DNA of 64,000 nt, from positions 62,001 through 126,000 of the forward strand of contig NZ_BJCC01000010.1 in NCBI RefSeq assembly GCF_004309355.1. The letters are read 5' to 3'. This document shows, in pieces, positions 36,391 to 45,700 of this stretch. A program made the position numbers and the translations under genes. Source of the DNA: Enterococcus florum. GTDB lineage: Bacteria > Bacillota > Bacilli > Lactobacillales > Enterococcaceae. The notes beneath the pieces were generated by a model. That model was not told the DNA's origin. It searched no databases and saw only the letters and a program-made list of their open reading frames with translations. Within the stretch, counting starts at the first letter, position 1. Each line of letters opens with the position of its first letter.

Positions 36391-37500
36391 ATGGTAAAAA
36401 TGGCGTTGCAGAAGGTATATAAAAAATATGACAATGCTGAAAATTACTCAGTAACTGATTTTAACCTTGATATTGCCGATCGTGAGTTTATTGTTTTTGT
36501 TGGTCCTTCAGGTTGTGGGAAATCGACCACGCTGCGTATGATTGCCGGGCTAGAGGATATCTCTGAAGGAGAATTGATCATTGGAGATACCGTCATGAAC
36601 GATATTGCCCCCAAAGATCGAGATATCGCAATGGTCTTCCAGAACTATGCGTTGTATCCCCACATGACCGTTTTTGATAACATGGCCTTTGGCTTGAAAT
36701 TACGCAAATATGATAAAGCAGATATCAAGCAGCGGGTGGACTCGGCAGCTGAAATCCTTGGATTGACGGAGTACTTGGATCGCAAACCAGCAGCCTTATC
36801 CGGTGGGCAACGTCAACGGGTTGCCTTAGGTCGAGCGATTGTTCGAGACGCAAAAGTATTTTTGATGGATGAGCCGCTATCCAACTTGGATGCGAAGCTG
36901 CGGGTGGCCATGCGCGCAGAGATCGCCAAACTGCATCAACGGTTAGATACGACAACGATTTATGTCACCCATGACCAAACAGAAGCTATGACCATGGCAG
37001 ACCGAATCGTTATTATGAAGGATGGTTTCATTCAGCAAATTGGAACACCTCAACAAGTGTATGATACGCCAATCAATGTTTTTGTTGCTGGATTCATTGG
37101 TTCTCCTGCAATGAACTTCTTTAAGGTGACACTTAATGACGGGATCATTTCGGATAATCACGGGTTGAAATTGAGAATTCCTGAAGGAAAAAACAAAGTG
37201 CTAGTGGAAAAAGGCTATAACGGAAAAGAAGTCATCTTTGGGATTCGTCCAGAAGACATCCACAGTGAACAAGTTGCACTTTCGGCTTCACCACAGGCGA
37301 CTGTTAGAGCAGAAGTAGTGGTCTCTGAACTATTAGGAGCGGAGTCGATGCTTTATACAAAAGTTGGAGATACGGAGTTTGTTTCTAAAGTAGATGCTCG
37401 TGATTTCCATAACCCAGGAGAAATCATGGAATTAGCCTTCAATATTTCAAAAGGGCATTTCTTTGACAAGGAATCAGAAGAAGTGATTAAACTTCCTTAG
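36391..37500 (+). CDS. Sugar ABC transporter ATPase (MsmX/UgpC type)
   Basis: The 369-residue ATPase has Walker [10 protein letters not shown] (about residue 38), signature LSGGQRQRVALGRA, Walker B FLMDEPLSNLDAKLR, and a C-terminal OB-fold/TOBE regulatory domain, as in MsmX, MsmK and UgpC. Members energise several oligosaccharide importers. Here it is the last gene of the operon, so it could be dedicated to the upstream permeases. The gap from the previous gene is 48 bases and it ends in a long-stem terminator. Confidence 0.92.
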   Translation: MVKMALQKVYKKYDNAENYSVTDFNLDIADREFIVFVGPSGCGKSTTLRMIAGLEDISEGELIIGDTVMNDIAPKDRDIAMVFQNYALYPHMTVFDNMAFGLKLRKYDKADIKQRVDSAAEILGLTEYLDRKPAALSGGQRQRVALGRAIVRDAKVFLMDEPLSNLDAKLRVAMRAEIAKLHQRLDTTTIYVTHDQTEAMTMADRIVIMKDGFIQQIGTPQQVYDTPINVFVAGFIGSPAMNFFKVTLNDGIISDNHGLKLRIPEGKNKVLVEKGYNGKEVIFGIRPEDIHSEQVALSASPQATVRAEVVVSELLGAESMLYTKVGDTEFVSKVDARDFHNPGEIMELAFNISKGHFFDKESEEVIKLP

Positions 37501-37528
37501 TTAAAAAAGCTTGAATCGCTTTAAAAAT

Positions 37529-37580
37529 AGCCAGTCGAACGAACTTTCAACGGGTAAACTTGGTTCGACTGGCTTTTTTT
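37529..37580 (+). terminator. Terminator of the arabino-oligosaccharide operon
   Basis: Perfect 12-bp stem AGCCAGTCGAAC / GTTCGACTGGCT with a 22-base loop and a T run. Confidence 0.92.
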
Positions 37581-37711
37581 GATTGTGCTTGAATGTTCTT
37601 AATCCTATTTATAATCCAAGTACTAAATTATAAGTGTTAGTTCTGAGTAGCCACGATTCTAATCACTCATTCTCTATTCAGTTTTAGTTAAAGTAAACAA
37701 AGATACGATGA

Positions 37712-37957
37712 CTTGGGGGAGGAGAGGGGAAATCCCCTGATATCTTTCAAGCCGTCGAGTCTGCATCCTACGAGTGCGGTTACGAATTTGGTTACGCGGA
37801 ATACCAGAGACACTCTGATCCAGAGTCCGAGGAGAGATACCAAAATTCGCTTCGTGATTATGTCAAACATTCATTGCAAATGGGCGGTACAATATATCAA
37901 GTTTCTAAGGCAGCCGGGTTAGGCAGCGAAGAAATAGAAAAATTGAAGAATGGGTAG
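37712..37957 (+). pseudogene. ORF remnant without a start codon
   Basis: From 37712 to the TAG at 37955 a frame stays open and reads like a real protein: a GYEFGYAEYQRH segment, many Glu, and an end resembling helix-turn-helix-like tails (VSKAAGLGSEEIEKLKNG). There is no ATG, GTG or TTG near the front, and a TGA lies just before. The ATG at 37708 with a GGGGGAGGAG stretch behind it is in another frame. A frameshift or lost 5' end is likely. A good terminator follows the stop. The tail recalls the C-termini of Rpn/PD-(D/E)XK-type proteins, but I cannot assign a family. Confidence 0.4.
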
Positions 37958-37974
37958 TGAGCACCCAAAGAGTA

Positions 37975-38012
37975 CCCTTTTGTGTTGTAGATTTAACACA
38001 AGAGGGCTTTTT
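37975..38012 (+). terminator. Terminator after the start-less ORF
   Basis: 12-bp stem CCCTTTTGTGTT / AACACAAGAGGG (one G-U) with loop GTAGATTT, then CTTTTTG. It indicates that the remnant was once a transcribed gene. The rest of 37581-38130 shows nothing else recognisable. Confidence 0.85.
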
Positions 38013-38130
38013 GCGAACTCGTCAGAAAAATCAGCCTTTCTAAATTTTGTCATAGATAAAATGGGCCAATCTAGCCACTCTTACAATAAAATGATAAAAT
38101 AGAACGGAAACTGAAGAAAAGAGGAGCAAA

Positions 38131-39069
38131 ATGTCTGAAACAGTTAAAGTGAAAGCCTTAGTGGAAAAACTTTCATTAGAAGTCGTAACTGGTGACGAAG
38201 CAAGTCTGGACCGTGTGATCGTTACAGGCGATATTTCACGGCCTGGTCTGGAATTAACCGGTTACTTTAATTACTATTCCCATGATCGTTTACAGTTATT
38301 TGGAAATAAAGAAATCACCTTTGCAGAGCGGATGATTCCAGAGGAACGGCTGATGGTCCTGCGAAGAATGTGCAGTGAAGATACACCGGCATTCATCATT
38401 TCTCGCGGACTGACTCCGCCTAAAGAAATGATCCAGGCAGCAAGCGAACATGGAATCGCTGTCTTGCGTTCTCCGATCGGCACGTCACGGTTGTTAGGAG
38501 AAATTTCAAGCTTTCTAAACGGCAGCCTGGCTCCTAGAACCAGCGTGCATGGGGTTCTAGTAGATGTGTATGGATTGGGTGTGCTGATTCAAGGAGACAG
38601 TGGAATTGGGAAGAGTGAGACCGCCTTGGAGCTGGTCAAACGCGGGCACCGTCTGATTGCAGATGATCGTGTCGATGTGTACCAGCAAGATGAGCTGACC
38701 TTAGTGGGCGAGCCGCCAAGTATTCTGCAGCATTTGATCGAGATCCGCGGCATTGGGATCATCGATGTGATGGATCTTTTTGGAGCCAGTGCAGTTCGCG
38801 GGTACATGCCGGTTCAACTGGTGGTTTACTTGGAAAATTGGTCCAAGGATAAGAAATACGACCGTTTAGGCAGCGACAACACTGAAGTGGAGATCGCAGA
38901 AGTCAAGGTACCGCAAATCAAGATTCCTGTTAAAACCGGACGAAATGTGGCCATCATTATTGAAGTAGCAGCAATGAACTTCCGGGCGAAAACCATGGGC
39001 TATGATGCAACAAAAACCTTTGAAAATCGATTGACTGCTTTGATCGATGAGAATTCGGGGCAGCAGTGA
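38131..39069 (+). CDS. hprK: HPr kinase/phosphorylase
   Basis: The 312-residue hexameric enzyme phosphorylates HPr on Ser46 at high fructose-1,6-bisphosphate and ATP, and dephosphorylates it when phosphate is high. HPr-Ser-P is the corepressor of CcpA. The Walker A motif GDSGIGKSE lies near residue 153, the catalytic HRLIADD follows, and the family signature [10 protein letters not shown] is near 205. AAGAGGAG precedes the ATG. The stop overlaps the lgt start (TGATG). It lies 1.6 kb after a cre-bearing operon and 5 kb before ccpA. Confidence 0.97.
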   Translation: MSETVKVKALVEKLSLEVVTGDEASLDRVIVTGDISRPGLELTGYFNYYSHDRLQLFGNKEITFAERMIPEERLMVLRRMCSEDTPAFIISRGLTPPKEMIQAASEHGIAVLRSPIGTSRLLGEISSFLNGSLAPRTSVHGVLVDVYGLGVLIQGDSGIGKSETALELVKRGHRLIADDRVDVYQQDELTLVGEPPSILQHLIEIRGIGIIDVMDLFGASAVRGYMPVQLVVYLENWSKDKKYDRLGSDNTEVEIAEVKVPQIKIPVKTGRNVAIIIEVAAMNFRAKTMGYDATKTFENRLTALIDENSGQQ

Positions 39070-39902
39070 TGCTGGCACAGATCAATCGCGTAGCATTTGA
39101 ATTGTTTGGCCTGCAGATTTATTGGTACGCGATAATCATCGTTTCGGGAATCGCCATCGCTTTGTGGCTGGCCTCTCGAGAAGCCCTTCGTGTCGGCTTG
39201 AAAGAAGACGACATGACAAATTATTTGATCTGGGCTTTGCCGATGGGAATCATTGGAGCGAGACTTTATTATGTTCTATTTGATCTGCCGATCTACCTTG
39301 CAGATCCGATCCAGGTGTTCAATACCCGCAGTGGCGGATTAGCGATTTATGGGGGATTGATCGCAGCAGTGATCGTACTGATCCTCTATACTCGGCACCA
39401 TTTCATTGATCCGTGGTTGTTTTTAGACGTTATTGTTCCTGGTGTGATTTTGGCCCAAGGCTTGGGACGGTGGGGAAACTTTACGAACCATGAAGCCTTT
39501 GGTCCGGAAACGACACGCAGTTTTTTAGAAGGGCTGCATTTGCCAAATGTGATCATTGACAATATGCTGATCGATGGTGCCTATCGCCAGCCGACCTTCT
39601 TATACGAGTCTTTGTGGTGTTTCTTAGGTTTTTTTATCTTGATCCTGTTACGAAAATATACCCATCTATTCAAACAGGGGGAATTGTTTCTAGCGTATGT
39701 CGGCTGGTATAGTTTTGCCCGATTCTTCATTGAAGGCTTGCGGACAGACAGTTTATACGTTTTCGGTGTGATACGCGTGTCGCAAGTCGTGTCTGTAGTC
39801 CTGTTTTTAGGAAGCATAGGCTTGATCTATTATCGTCGGAAAAAACAACCGAAGCTTCCACAATATACCCGTGACCAGGGAACGAATCAAAGCATTATCT
39901 AA
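39069..39902 (+). CDS. lgt: Prolipoprotein diacylglyceryl transferase
   Basis: The 277-residue membrane enzyme has about seven membrane segments. It transfers diacylglycerol from phosphatidylglycerol to the lipobox cysteine of prolipoproteins. The family signature GRWGNFTNHEAFG is present near residue 135, together with GGLAIYGGLIAA. ATG 39069 shares its A with the hprK stop; a GTG three bases earlier is also possible. PstS and the sugar-binding protein in this window are expected substrates. Confidence 0.95.
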   Translation: MLAQINRVAFELFGLQIYWYAIIIVSGIAIALWLASREALRVGLKEDDMTNYLIWALPMGIIGARLYYVLFDLPIYLADPIQVFNTRSGGLAIYGGLIAAVIVLILYTRHHFIDPWLFLDVIVPGVILAQGLGRWGNFTNHEAFGPETTRSFLEGLHLPNVIIDNMLIDGAYRQPTFLYESLWCFLGFFILILLRKYTHLFKQGELFLAYVGWYSFARFFIEGLRTDSLYVFGVIRVSQVVSVVLFLGSIGLIYYRRKKQPKLPQYTRDQGTNQSII

Positions 39903-40009
39903 ATGAGAAAAGTATAATTATGTTAGAATTAAGTGTCGGTTTTTTCTTTTGTAAGAATAAGGCGCTGCTTAAAGGACCACATGATTTTTACTAAGAGGAG
40001 GAACCATTT

Positions 40010-41029
40010 GTGAAACAAAAAGTGGCTGTATTAGGTCCCGGATCTTGGGGAACAGCTTTAGCTCAGGTATTGGCAGAAAATGGCCATGAGGTAAAGATTT
40101 GGGGCAATCATCCTGCTCAGATCGATGAAATCAATACGTACCATACGAATCGTCACTATTTGCCGGATCTTAAAATTCCCGAATCGATTCAAGGCTGCAA
40201 AGAGATCGAAGAAGCGATTGAAGGAGCAGATGCCGTATTATTCGTTGTTCCAACAAAGGCGATTCGTATAGTCGCACGACAATTCAACGAAGCAGTCAAA
40301 AATAAACCCGTCGTGATCCATGCTAGCAAGGGATTGGAGCAGGACACTCATAAACGGATCTCAGAGGTTTTAGCAGAAGAAATCACTGAAGAGAACCGTC
40401 AAGGGATCGTTGTTCTTTCTGGTCCCAGCCATGCCGAAGAGGTAGCTGTCCACGACATTACGACGATAACAGCGGCTAGCAAAGACGAAGACTTAGCCAA
40501 ATATGTCCAAACATTGTTCATGAATCAATACCTGCGGATTTACACCAATACCGATGTAGTCGGTGTCGAAATGGGTGCGGCATTGAAAAATATCATTGCT
40601 TTGGGCGCAGGAGCGCTGCATGGCCTTTCCTATGGAGACGATGCCAAGGCGGCGATCATGACACGAGGATTGGCTGAAATCAGTCGTCTAGGGGTAGCGA
40701 TGGGTGCCAACCCGCTGACCTTTATCGGCTTAAGCGGAGTAGGGGATCTGATCGTAACCTGCACGTCTGTCCACTCACGAAATTGGCGGGCTGGCAACCT
40801 GTTGGGGAAAGGGCACAACTTGGACGAAGTTTTGGACAACATGGGAATGATCGTCGAAGGGGTCTCAACTACTAAGGCAGCCAAAGAATTAGCGGAAACG
40901 ATCGGGGTACAAATGCCGATCACGGAAACAATCTACAAAGTGCTTTATGAAGGAAAAGACGTTCGCCAAGCTTGCACAGAATTAATGCTGCGAGAAGGCA
41001 CGTTTGAAAATGAATTTACCTTAGAGTAA
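40010..41029 (+). CDS. gpsA: Glycerol-3-phosphate dehydrogenase [NAD(P)+]
   Basis: The 339-residue cytosolic enzyme reduces dihydroxyacetone phosphate to sn-glycerol-3-phosphate, the backbone of phospholipids and lipoteichoic acid. The N-terminal Rossmann motif GPGSWGTAL is at residues 9-17. The catalytic lysine context is [17 protein letters not shown]. The start is GTG with AGGAGG at 39995-40000. A TATAAT at 39913 in the 107-base gap from lgt may give it its own promoter. Confidence 0.96.
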   Translation: MKQKVAVLGPGSWGTALAQVLAENGHEVKIWGNHPAQIDEINTYHTNRHYLPDLKIPESIQGCKEIEEAIEGADAVLFVVPTKAIRIVARQFNEAVKNKPVVIHASKGLEQDTHKRISEVLAEEITEENRQGIVVLSGPSHAEEVAVHDITTITAASKDEDLAKYVQTLFMNQYLRIYTNTDVVGVEMGAALKNIIALGAGALHGLSYGDDAKAAIMTRGLAEISRLGVAMGANPLTFIGLSGVGDLIVTCTSVHSRNWRAGNLLGKGHNLDEVLDNMGMIVEGVSTTKAAKELAETIGVQMPITETIYKVLYEGKDVRQACTELMLREGTFENEFTLE

Positions 41030-41046
41030 AAGTTGGAGGAGAAGAC

Positions 41047-41943
41047 ATGCACGTAAAAAAAGCAGTTATACCCGCAGCGGGTCTAGGGACACGTTTCCTG
41101 CCTGCAACCAAAGCGATGGCAAAAGAAATGTTGCCGATCGTGGACAAGCCGACGATTCAGTTTATCGTAGAGGAAGCCTTGAAGTCTGGGATCGAAGATA
41201 TTTTGATCGTGACTGGAAAAGCGAAACGTCCGATCGAGGACCACTTTGACGCGAATATCGAATTAGAGATGAACCTGAAGGAAAAGGGCAAGACTGACCT
41301 ATTGGCTTTAGTTGAAGAAACTACCGATGTCAACTTGCATTTTATCCGTCAATCGCATCCACGAGGGTTGGGTCATGCAGTCTTGCAGGCCAGAGCCTTT
41401 GTTGGAAATGAACCGTTCGTTGTCATGTTGGGCGATGATTTGATGGACGACAAAGTTCCTTTGACCAAACAGCTGATGAACGATTATGAAAAGACCCATG
41501 CGTCAACGATCGCTGTGATGCGTGTTCCGCATGAAGACACCTCCAAATACGGCATCATCAATCCTGGTGAAGAAGTCGAAAAGGGCTTGTTCAACGTGAA
41601 GAATTTTGTGGAGAAACCGAAACCAGAGGAAGCGCCGAGTGACTTGGCGATCATTGGCCGCTATTTGCTGACACCGGAGATTTTTGACATCTTGGACGAT
41701 CAAAAACCAGGTGCCGGCGGAGAGATCCAATTGACGGATGCCATCGATACCTTGAATAAAACCCAGCGAGTGTTTGCCCAAGAATTTACTGGAACACGTT
41801 CTGATGTCGGCGACAAGTTCGGCTTCATGACCACCAGTATCCAATACGGCCTGACTCATCCGGAGATCAAGGACAAGCTAAAAGACTACATTATCCAGTT
41901 AGGAAAAGAGTTAGACGGCAACAAGCCTAAAAAAGCCAAATAA
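41047..41943 (+). CDS. galU: UTP-glucose-1-phosphate uridylyltransferase
   Basis: The 298-residue enzyme makes UDP-glucose from UTP and glucose-1-phosphate for glycolipid, teichoic acid and polysaccharide synthesis. The nucleotide-binding [20 protein letters not shown] is at the N-terminus and [19 protein letters not shown] in the middle. It follows gpsA by 17 bases and has TTGGAGGAG. The glucose-1-phosphate can come from the phosphoglucomutase encoded at 54.7 kb. Confidence 0.96.
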   Translation: MHVKKAVIPAAGLGTRFLPATKAMAKEMLPIVDKPTIQFIVEEALKSGIEDILIVTGKAKRPIEDHFDANIELEMNLKEKGKTDLLALVEETTDVNLHFIRQSHPRGLGHAVLQARAFVGNEPFVVMLGDDLMDDKVPLTKQLMNDYEKTHASTIAVMRVPHEDTSKYGIINPGEEVEKGLFNVKNFVEKPKPEEAPSDLAIIGRYLLTPEIFDILDDQKPGAGGEIQLTDAIDTLNKTQRVFAQEFTGTRSDVGDKFGFMTTSIQYGLTHPEIKDKLKDYIIQLGKELDGNKPKKAK

Positions 41944-41953
41944 ACGTGATTTA

Positions 41954-41980
41954 AACCAGCAGCTTGCTGGTTTATTTTTT
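41954..41980 (+). terminator. Terminator of gpsA-galU
   Basis: Perfect stem AACCAGCA / TGCTGGTT with loop GCT, then TATTTTTT. Confidence 0.92.
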
Positions 41981-42113
41981 GTTAGAAACAGCAGCCGAGT
42001 AATTTAGGTGTTTTGATTGATATACTTTTGATTCATTTCTTAAGAATGGTATAATAAAAGTCAGTAAAATAAATGAATAATTGAAAATAAATCAAGGATT
42101 GAGGGGTGTTGGA

Positions 42114-42542
42114 ATGAGCCTAGGCGGAATTGCTGCAATCATCGCAGCGCTAGCTTTCGTCGTCTTAGTCTTCTTTTTGGTCAAGGTACTCAGCCAGGTA
42201 GCAACGACGGTAGAGAAAGTCGATACGACCATCAAAGAAGCGAATACCACGATCGATGTCTTAACCAAAGACGTGGATCTGCTGATGCAGCAGGTAGAAG
42301 GACTGTTAGTCAAAAGCAACCATTTGTTAAATGACATCAACGGGAAGGTGGAAACGATCGACCCACTGTTTACAGCAGTTGCGGATTTGAGCGAGAGTGT
42401 TTCGCATTTGAATCTGGCAAGTCGTAATCTGGCCGGGAAAGTAAGCACGGTTGGAAAGACGACTGCCAAGGCAACGGTGGCCGGAAAAGCCGGTGAAGCA
42501 ACGATGAAGTTTTTCAAAAAGCGTAAGCAATCAACCAACTAA
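42114..42542 (+). CDS. DUF948 membrane-anchored protein
   Basis: The 142-residue protein has one membrane segment near residues 5-27, then a long helical region with repeated valine/threonine heptads (VEKVDTTIKEANTTIDVL), typical of DUF948. The C-terminus is strongly basic. ATG 42114 has GAGGGG seven bases upstream; the in-frame ATG 42081 lacks one. It is paired with a YtxH gene 14 bases downstream; the pair is common in Firmicutes and often belongs to general stress regulons. Confidence 0.8.
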   Translation: MSLGGIAAIIAALAFVVLVFFLVKVLSQVATTVEKVDTTIKEANTTIDVLTKDVDLLMQQVEGLLVKSNHLLNDINGKVETIDPLFTAVADLSESVSHLNLASRNLAGKVSTVGKTTAKATVAGKAGEATMKFFKKRKQSTN

Positions 42543-42556
42543 TTGGAGGGATCACG

Positions 42557-43072
42557 ATGGGAAAGAAAACAGGCGGATTTTTATTAGGAGCAGTGATTGG
42601 AGGAGCAGCGGCAGCAGCCGTCGCATTGCTCTTGGCACCAAAACCTGGAAAAGAACTCAGAAATGAATTGGCTAGAAAAGCGGACGATTGGCGTGATATC
42701 GCTTCTGATTACACCGATGACATCGTAGCAAAAACCAGTGAGGTCAGCAGCATTGTTAAAGATCGAGCAGCCGATCTAAGCAGTCAAGCGGGTGAATTTG
42801 CTTCATCAGTGAAGGACAAAGGGGAAGATACGGCAGAGGATATGTCGGATATCCAAACCGAAACCTTTGATTATTTAAAGCAGCAAAGCTCTGACCTTTC
42901 CAGCCGGTTTAGAAAAGCTGCTGACGAGGCAAGAGAATCTGCAGAGGATGCAGCAGAGGACATTGTGATCGACGCAGAGGAAATTCAGCCGGAGGATCTC
43001 AAAGACCCTGAAAGCTTTGAAGAAATCAAGGAAGAGATCAAAGAAGAAGTCGAGAAAAACAATCCTGAATAA
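42557..43072 (+). CDS. YtxH domain stress-type protein
   Basis: The 171-residue protein has a glycine/alanine-rich membrane segment near residues 5-27 (GGFLLGAVIGGAAAAAVALL, followed by APKPGKELR), the YtxH signature. A long amphipathic, acidic helical tail rich in Ser, Asp and Glu resembles LEA-type or apolipoprotein-like stress proteins. It probably works with the preceding DUF948 protein at the membrane. The gene ends at a hairpin shared with the convergent pepQ. Confidence 0.82.
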   Translation: MGKKTGGFLLGAVIGGAAAAAVALLLAPKPGKELRNELARKADDWRDIASDYTDDIVAKTSEVSSIVKDRAADLSSQAGEFASSVKDKGEDTAEDMSDIQTETFDYLKQQSSDLSSRFRKAADEARESAEDAAEDIVIDAEEIQPEDLKDPESFEEIKEEIKEEVEKNNPE

Positions 43073-43078
43073 AAAATA

Positions 43079-43114
43079 ATCCAGCTCCCGATGATCGGGA
43101 GCTGGAATTTTTTT
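43079..43114. terminator. Bidirectional terminator between YtxH and pepQ genes
   Basis: 11-bp stem CCAGCTCCCGA / TCGGGAGCTGG with T tracts on both sides. Confidence 0.92.
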
Positions 43115-44213
43115 ATAATACGATCAATTCTTTTGGTGTCTTTGTGAACGGAATACAGCCGTCTTTGGTCACATAAACGCAGTCCTCAATCCGCACACCA
43201 ACATCATTTGGCAGGTAGATCCCTGGTTCCAGAGAGAAGCACATGCCTTCTTTGATTTCCATGTCATTGCCGCCTACGATCGACGGAAATTCGTGGATGG
43301 TAGTGCCGATGCCATGCCCTAATCGATGATTGAAGTATTCACCGTAGCCATAGCCTTCGATGACATCACGGGCGATTTTATCCAGCTGAGCGGCGGTAAC
43401 ACCAGGTTTTACTGCTTCCTGCGCTTTCAGCTGTGCTTCCAATACGATGTCGTAGATTTTTTTGCGGTGATCTGTCGGTGTTCCGCAGGCAACGGTCCGG
43501 GTCGCATCGCTGCAATAGCCGTTGACGATCGTTCCTAGATCGAAAAGCACTAGTTCGTTCTCCTTCACTGTGTTCTTGCCGGGAGAGCCATGCGGGCTGG
43601 CCGCATTAGGACCGGCTAGAACCTCGGTGGGGAAGGACATTTCTTTGATTCCTTGTTTTTTTAATTCATATTCGATCTCCGCGACGATCGCTTCTTCGGT
43701 CATGCCGGGTTTGACTAATTTAAAGCCGATCTCAAAAGCTAAATCGGCTGATGCGCCAGCCTCGATCAATCGTTGACATTCCTCTTCTGTTTTGTACAGC
43801 TGCAGTTGTTGGATCAGCGGGGTCAAGTCAGCCGAAAAATCTGTGCCTGAAAAGGTATCCGCCAAGCGTTGGTAGCGATCCAATACCAGCTGTCCTTTTT
43901 CAACTGCCAATTTTTTAGGTGTGCCATATCGCTTATTGATCTCAGCGGTAATGATCGTCCAAGGGTCTTCGCTGTCAAGATAACCAACTACCTCATAAGC
44001 CCAGCTGCTGGCTTTTGCATCTTCAACCTCTAACCCTGGAGCAAACAAGAAAGGATCTTTGTCAATTGGAATAAAAAGTGCTAAAATTCTTTCCATTGGA
44101 TTGCTTTCAAAGCCAGAAAAATAGCCGATGTGGCTTGGGTCGGAAATATACGCCAGATCCACCTCATTTGAGGCCATCCATTTGCGCAGTTCTGCTACTT
44201 TTTCTTGATTCAT
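43113..44213 (-). CDS. pepQ: Xaa-Pro dipeptidase (M24B)
   Basis: The 366-residue cytosolic metallopeptidase cleaves dipeptides ending in proline. The creatinase N-domain (1-130) precedes the pita-bread catalytic domain. The metal ligands are Asp in LFDLGTIVNGYCSDATRT (two), His in HGIGTTIHE, Glu in SLEPGIYL and Glu in VRIEDCVYV. It is divergent from ccpA, the arrangement known in lactococci, lactobacilli and enterococci. A cre-like site lies between them. Confidence 0.94.
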   Translation of the reverse strand: MNQEKVAELRKWMASNEVDLAYISDPSHIGYFSGFESNPMERILALFIPIDKDPFLFAPGLEVEDAKASSWAYEVVGYLDSEDPWTIITAEINKRYGTPKKLAVEKGQLVLDRYQRLADTFSGTDFSADLTPLIQQLQLYKTEEECQRLIEAGASADLAFEIGFKLVKPGMTEEAIVAEIEYELKKQGIKEMSFPTEVLAGPNAASPHGSPGKNTVKENELVLFDLGTIVNGYCSDATRTVACGTPTDHRKKIYDIVLEAQLKAQEAVKPGVTAAQLDKIARDVIEGYGYGEYFNHRLGHGIGTTIHEFPSIVGGNDMEIKEGMCFSLEPGIYLPNDVGVRIEDCVYVTKDGCIPFTKTPKELIVL

Positions 44214-44279
44214 ACCTATCCTTCTTTCTCTTCAAACTACGGTTATTGTAGCATTGAATCTAGTCTTTTCAAACAAGAA

Positions 44280-44296
44280 TGAAAAAACGCTTACAA
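44280..44296. promoter_or_regulatory. cre-like site between pepQ and ccpA
   Basis: TGAAAAAACGCTTACAA matches most of the CcpA consensus (central ACGCTT, right ACA). It lies 28 bases before the ccpA -35 box and would allow autoregulation and pepQ control. Confidence 0.65.
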
Positions 44297-44323
44297 ATCT
44301 TTTAATATTTTCGAGTAAAACGG

Positions 44324-44352
44324 TTGCAATAAAGGAAACAACGTGCTATTAT
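44324..44352 (+). promoter_or_regulatory. Promoter of ccpA
   Basis: TTGCAA and TATTAT with a 17-base spacer, 60 bases before the ccpA start. Confidence 0.7.
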
Positions 44353-44411
44353 CTTTAGGAAATGTAAATGAGATTTTCTGAAAACGAAAGAAAGATAGGA
44401 GCAAGACATAA

Positions 44412-45416
44412 ATGGAAAAACAAACAATTACTATTTACGATGTTGCCCGTGAAGCCAATGTCTCAATGGCGACTGTTTCACGCGTAGTAAACGGCAATCC
44501 CAATGTAAAACCAACGACCCGCAAAAAAGTATTAGAAGTGATTGATCGCTTAGACTACCGTCCCAATGCAGTGGCTAGAGGATTAGCCAGCAAAAAAACA
44601 ACGACCGTGGGTGTGATTATCCCAGACGTAAGCAATATGTTTTTCGCTTCATTGGCTCGCGGAATCGACGATATCGCAACGATGTATAAATACAATATCA
44701 TCTTGGCAAATTCGGATGGGGAAACCTTAAAAGAAGTCAACGTGTTGAACAATTTGTTAGCGAAACAAGTAGATGGTGTCATCTTTATGGGTCACCGTAT
44801 TACGGATGAAATTCGCGCAGAATTCTCACGTTCTAAAACACCGATCGTTTTAGCTGGTTCAATCGATCCAGACGAACAGGTCGGCAGTGTAAATATCAAT
44901 TACAGTGATGCAACGAAAGAAGCCGTTGATCTATTGGCACAACACGGACATAAAAAGATCGCCTTTATCAGCGGCGCATTGATCGATGCAATCAATGGTC
45001 AAGCACGCATCAGCGGATACAAGGAGGCCTTGGACAAGCATGGTATTGCCTACAATGAAGGCTTAGTTTTCGAATCTGCATACAGCTTCAAAGAGGGCTT
45101 GGCTTTGACCGATCGTATCTTGAACAGTGGTGCGACTGCCGCGTATGTGACAGATGATGAGTTGGCTATTGGCCTGTTGGATGGCTTATTGGACAAAGGA
45201 ATGAAGGTCCCTGAAGACTTTGAGATCATCACCAGCAATGATTCATTGCTGACAGAAGTTGCTCGACCACGGTTGAGCAGTGTAACTCAACCTTTGTATG
45301 ATATTGGTGCTGTGGCGATGCGTCTGTTAACGAAAATGATGAATAAAGAAGAGATCGAACAAAAAACCATCATTTTACCTCACGGAATCGCTGAAAAAGG
45401 ATCAACAAAAAACTAA
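44412..45416 (+). CDS. ccpA: Catabolite control protein A
   Basis: The 334-residue LacI/GalR regulator has an N-terminal helix-turn-helix (residues 6-26, TIYDVAREANVSMATVSRVV), hinge helix RPNAVARGLASKKTT and a periplasmic-binding-protein-like core. With HPr-Ser-P it binds cre sites to repress or activate carbon genes. The YDVAREA start and the core match CcpA, not a dedicated sugar repressor. The gene is divergent from pepQ. HprK and a cre-bearing sugar operon lie in the same window. Confidence 0.96.
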   Translation: MEKQTITIYDVAREANVSMATVSRVVNGNPNVKPTTRKKVLEVIDRLDYRPNAVARGLASKKTTTVGVIIPDVSNMFFASLARGIDDIATMYKYNIILANSDGETLKEVNVLNNLLAKQVDGVIFMGHRITDEIRAEFSRSKTPIVLAGSIDPDEQVGSVNINYSDATKEAVDLLAQHGHKKIAFISGALIDAINGQARISGYKEALDKHGIAYNEGLVFESAYSFKEGLALTDRILNSGATAAYVTDDELAIGLLDGLLDKGMKVPEDFEIITSNDSLLTEVARPRLSSVTQPLYDIGAVAMRLLTKMMNKEEIEQKTIILPHGIAEKGSTKN

Positions 45417-45428
45417 TTTCTGCTTTCT

Positions 45429-45459
45429 ACTCGCTTCCAGGCCGGAGGCGAGTTTTTTT
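45429..45459 (+). terminator. Terminator of ccpA
   Basis: 10-bp stem ACTCGCTTCC / GGAGGCGAGT (one G-U) with loop AGGCC and a T run. Confidence 0.92.
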
Positions 45460-45512
45460 GTTTTTGAATCATTAAAAAAGGCGTCTGAAGCTATTGCTCC
45501 AAACGCCCTGAG

Positions 45513-45700
45513 TTATTGATTGGTGTTTTGATCGTAATTATTGTAGTTGTTATAGTTGTAATTATTATTGTTTTGCGTATTGGTGTTCGCATCTTGATTC
45601 CGAGTGTTGTTCTGATTGTTTTGGTTATTGTTCTGGTTGTTTTGATTATTATTATTTTGATTGTTGTTTTGTGTATTACCAGAACGATTTCGCGTGTTCC
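45513..45700 (-). repeat. Low-complexity AAC/AAT-rich tract encoding the PBP tail
   Basis: The plus strand reads as repeated GTT/ATT triplets; on the minus strand these are AAC and AAT codons for Asn, with CAA/CAG for Gln interspersed. It is prone to slippage, so tail length likely varies among strains. A plus-strand Ile/Val-rich frame here is a shadow of it. Confidence 0.8.

Noticed and set aside
37713-37922. 69-residue plus-strand frame starting MGEERGNPL
   Set aside because: Composition is not protein-like; the overlapping frame ending at 37957 with a terminator is the better coding candidate.
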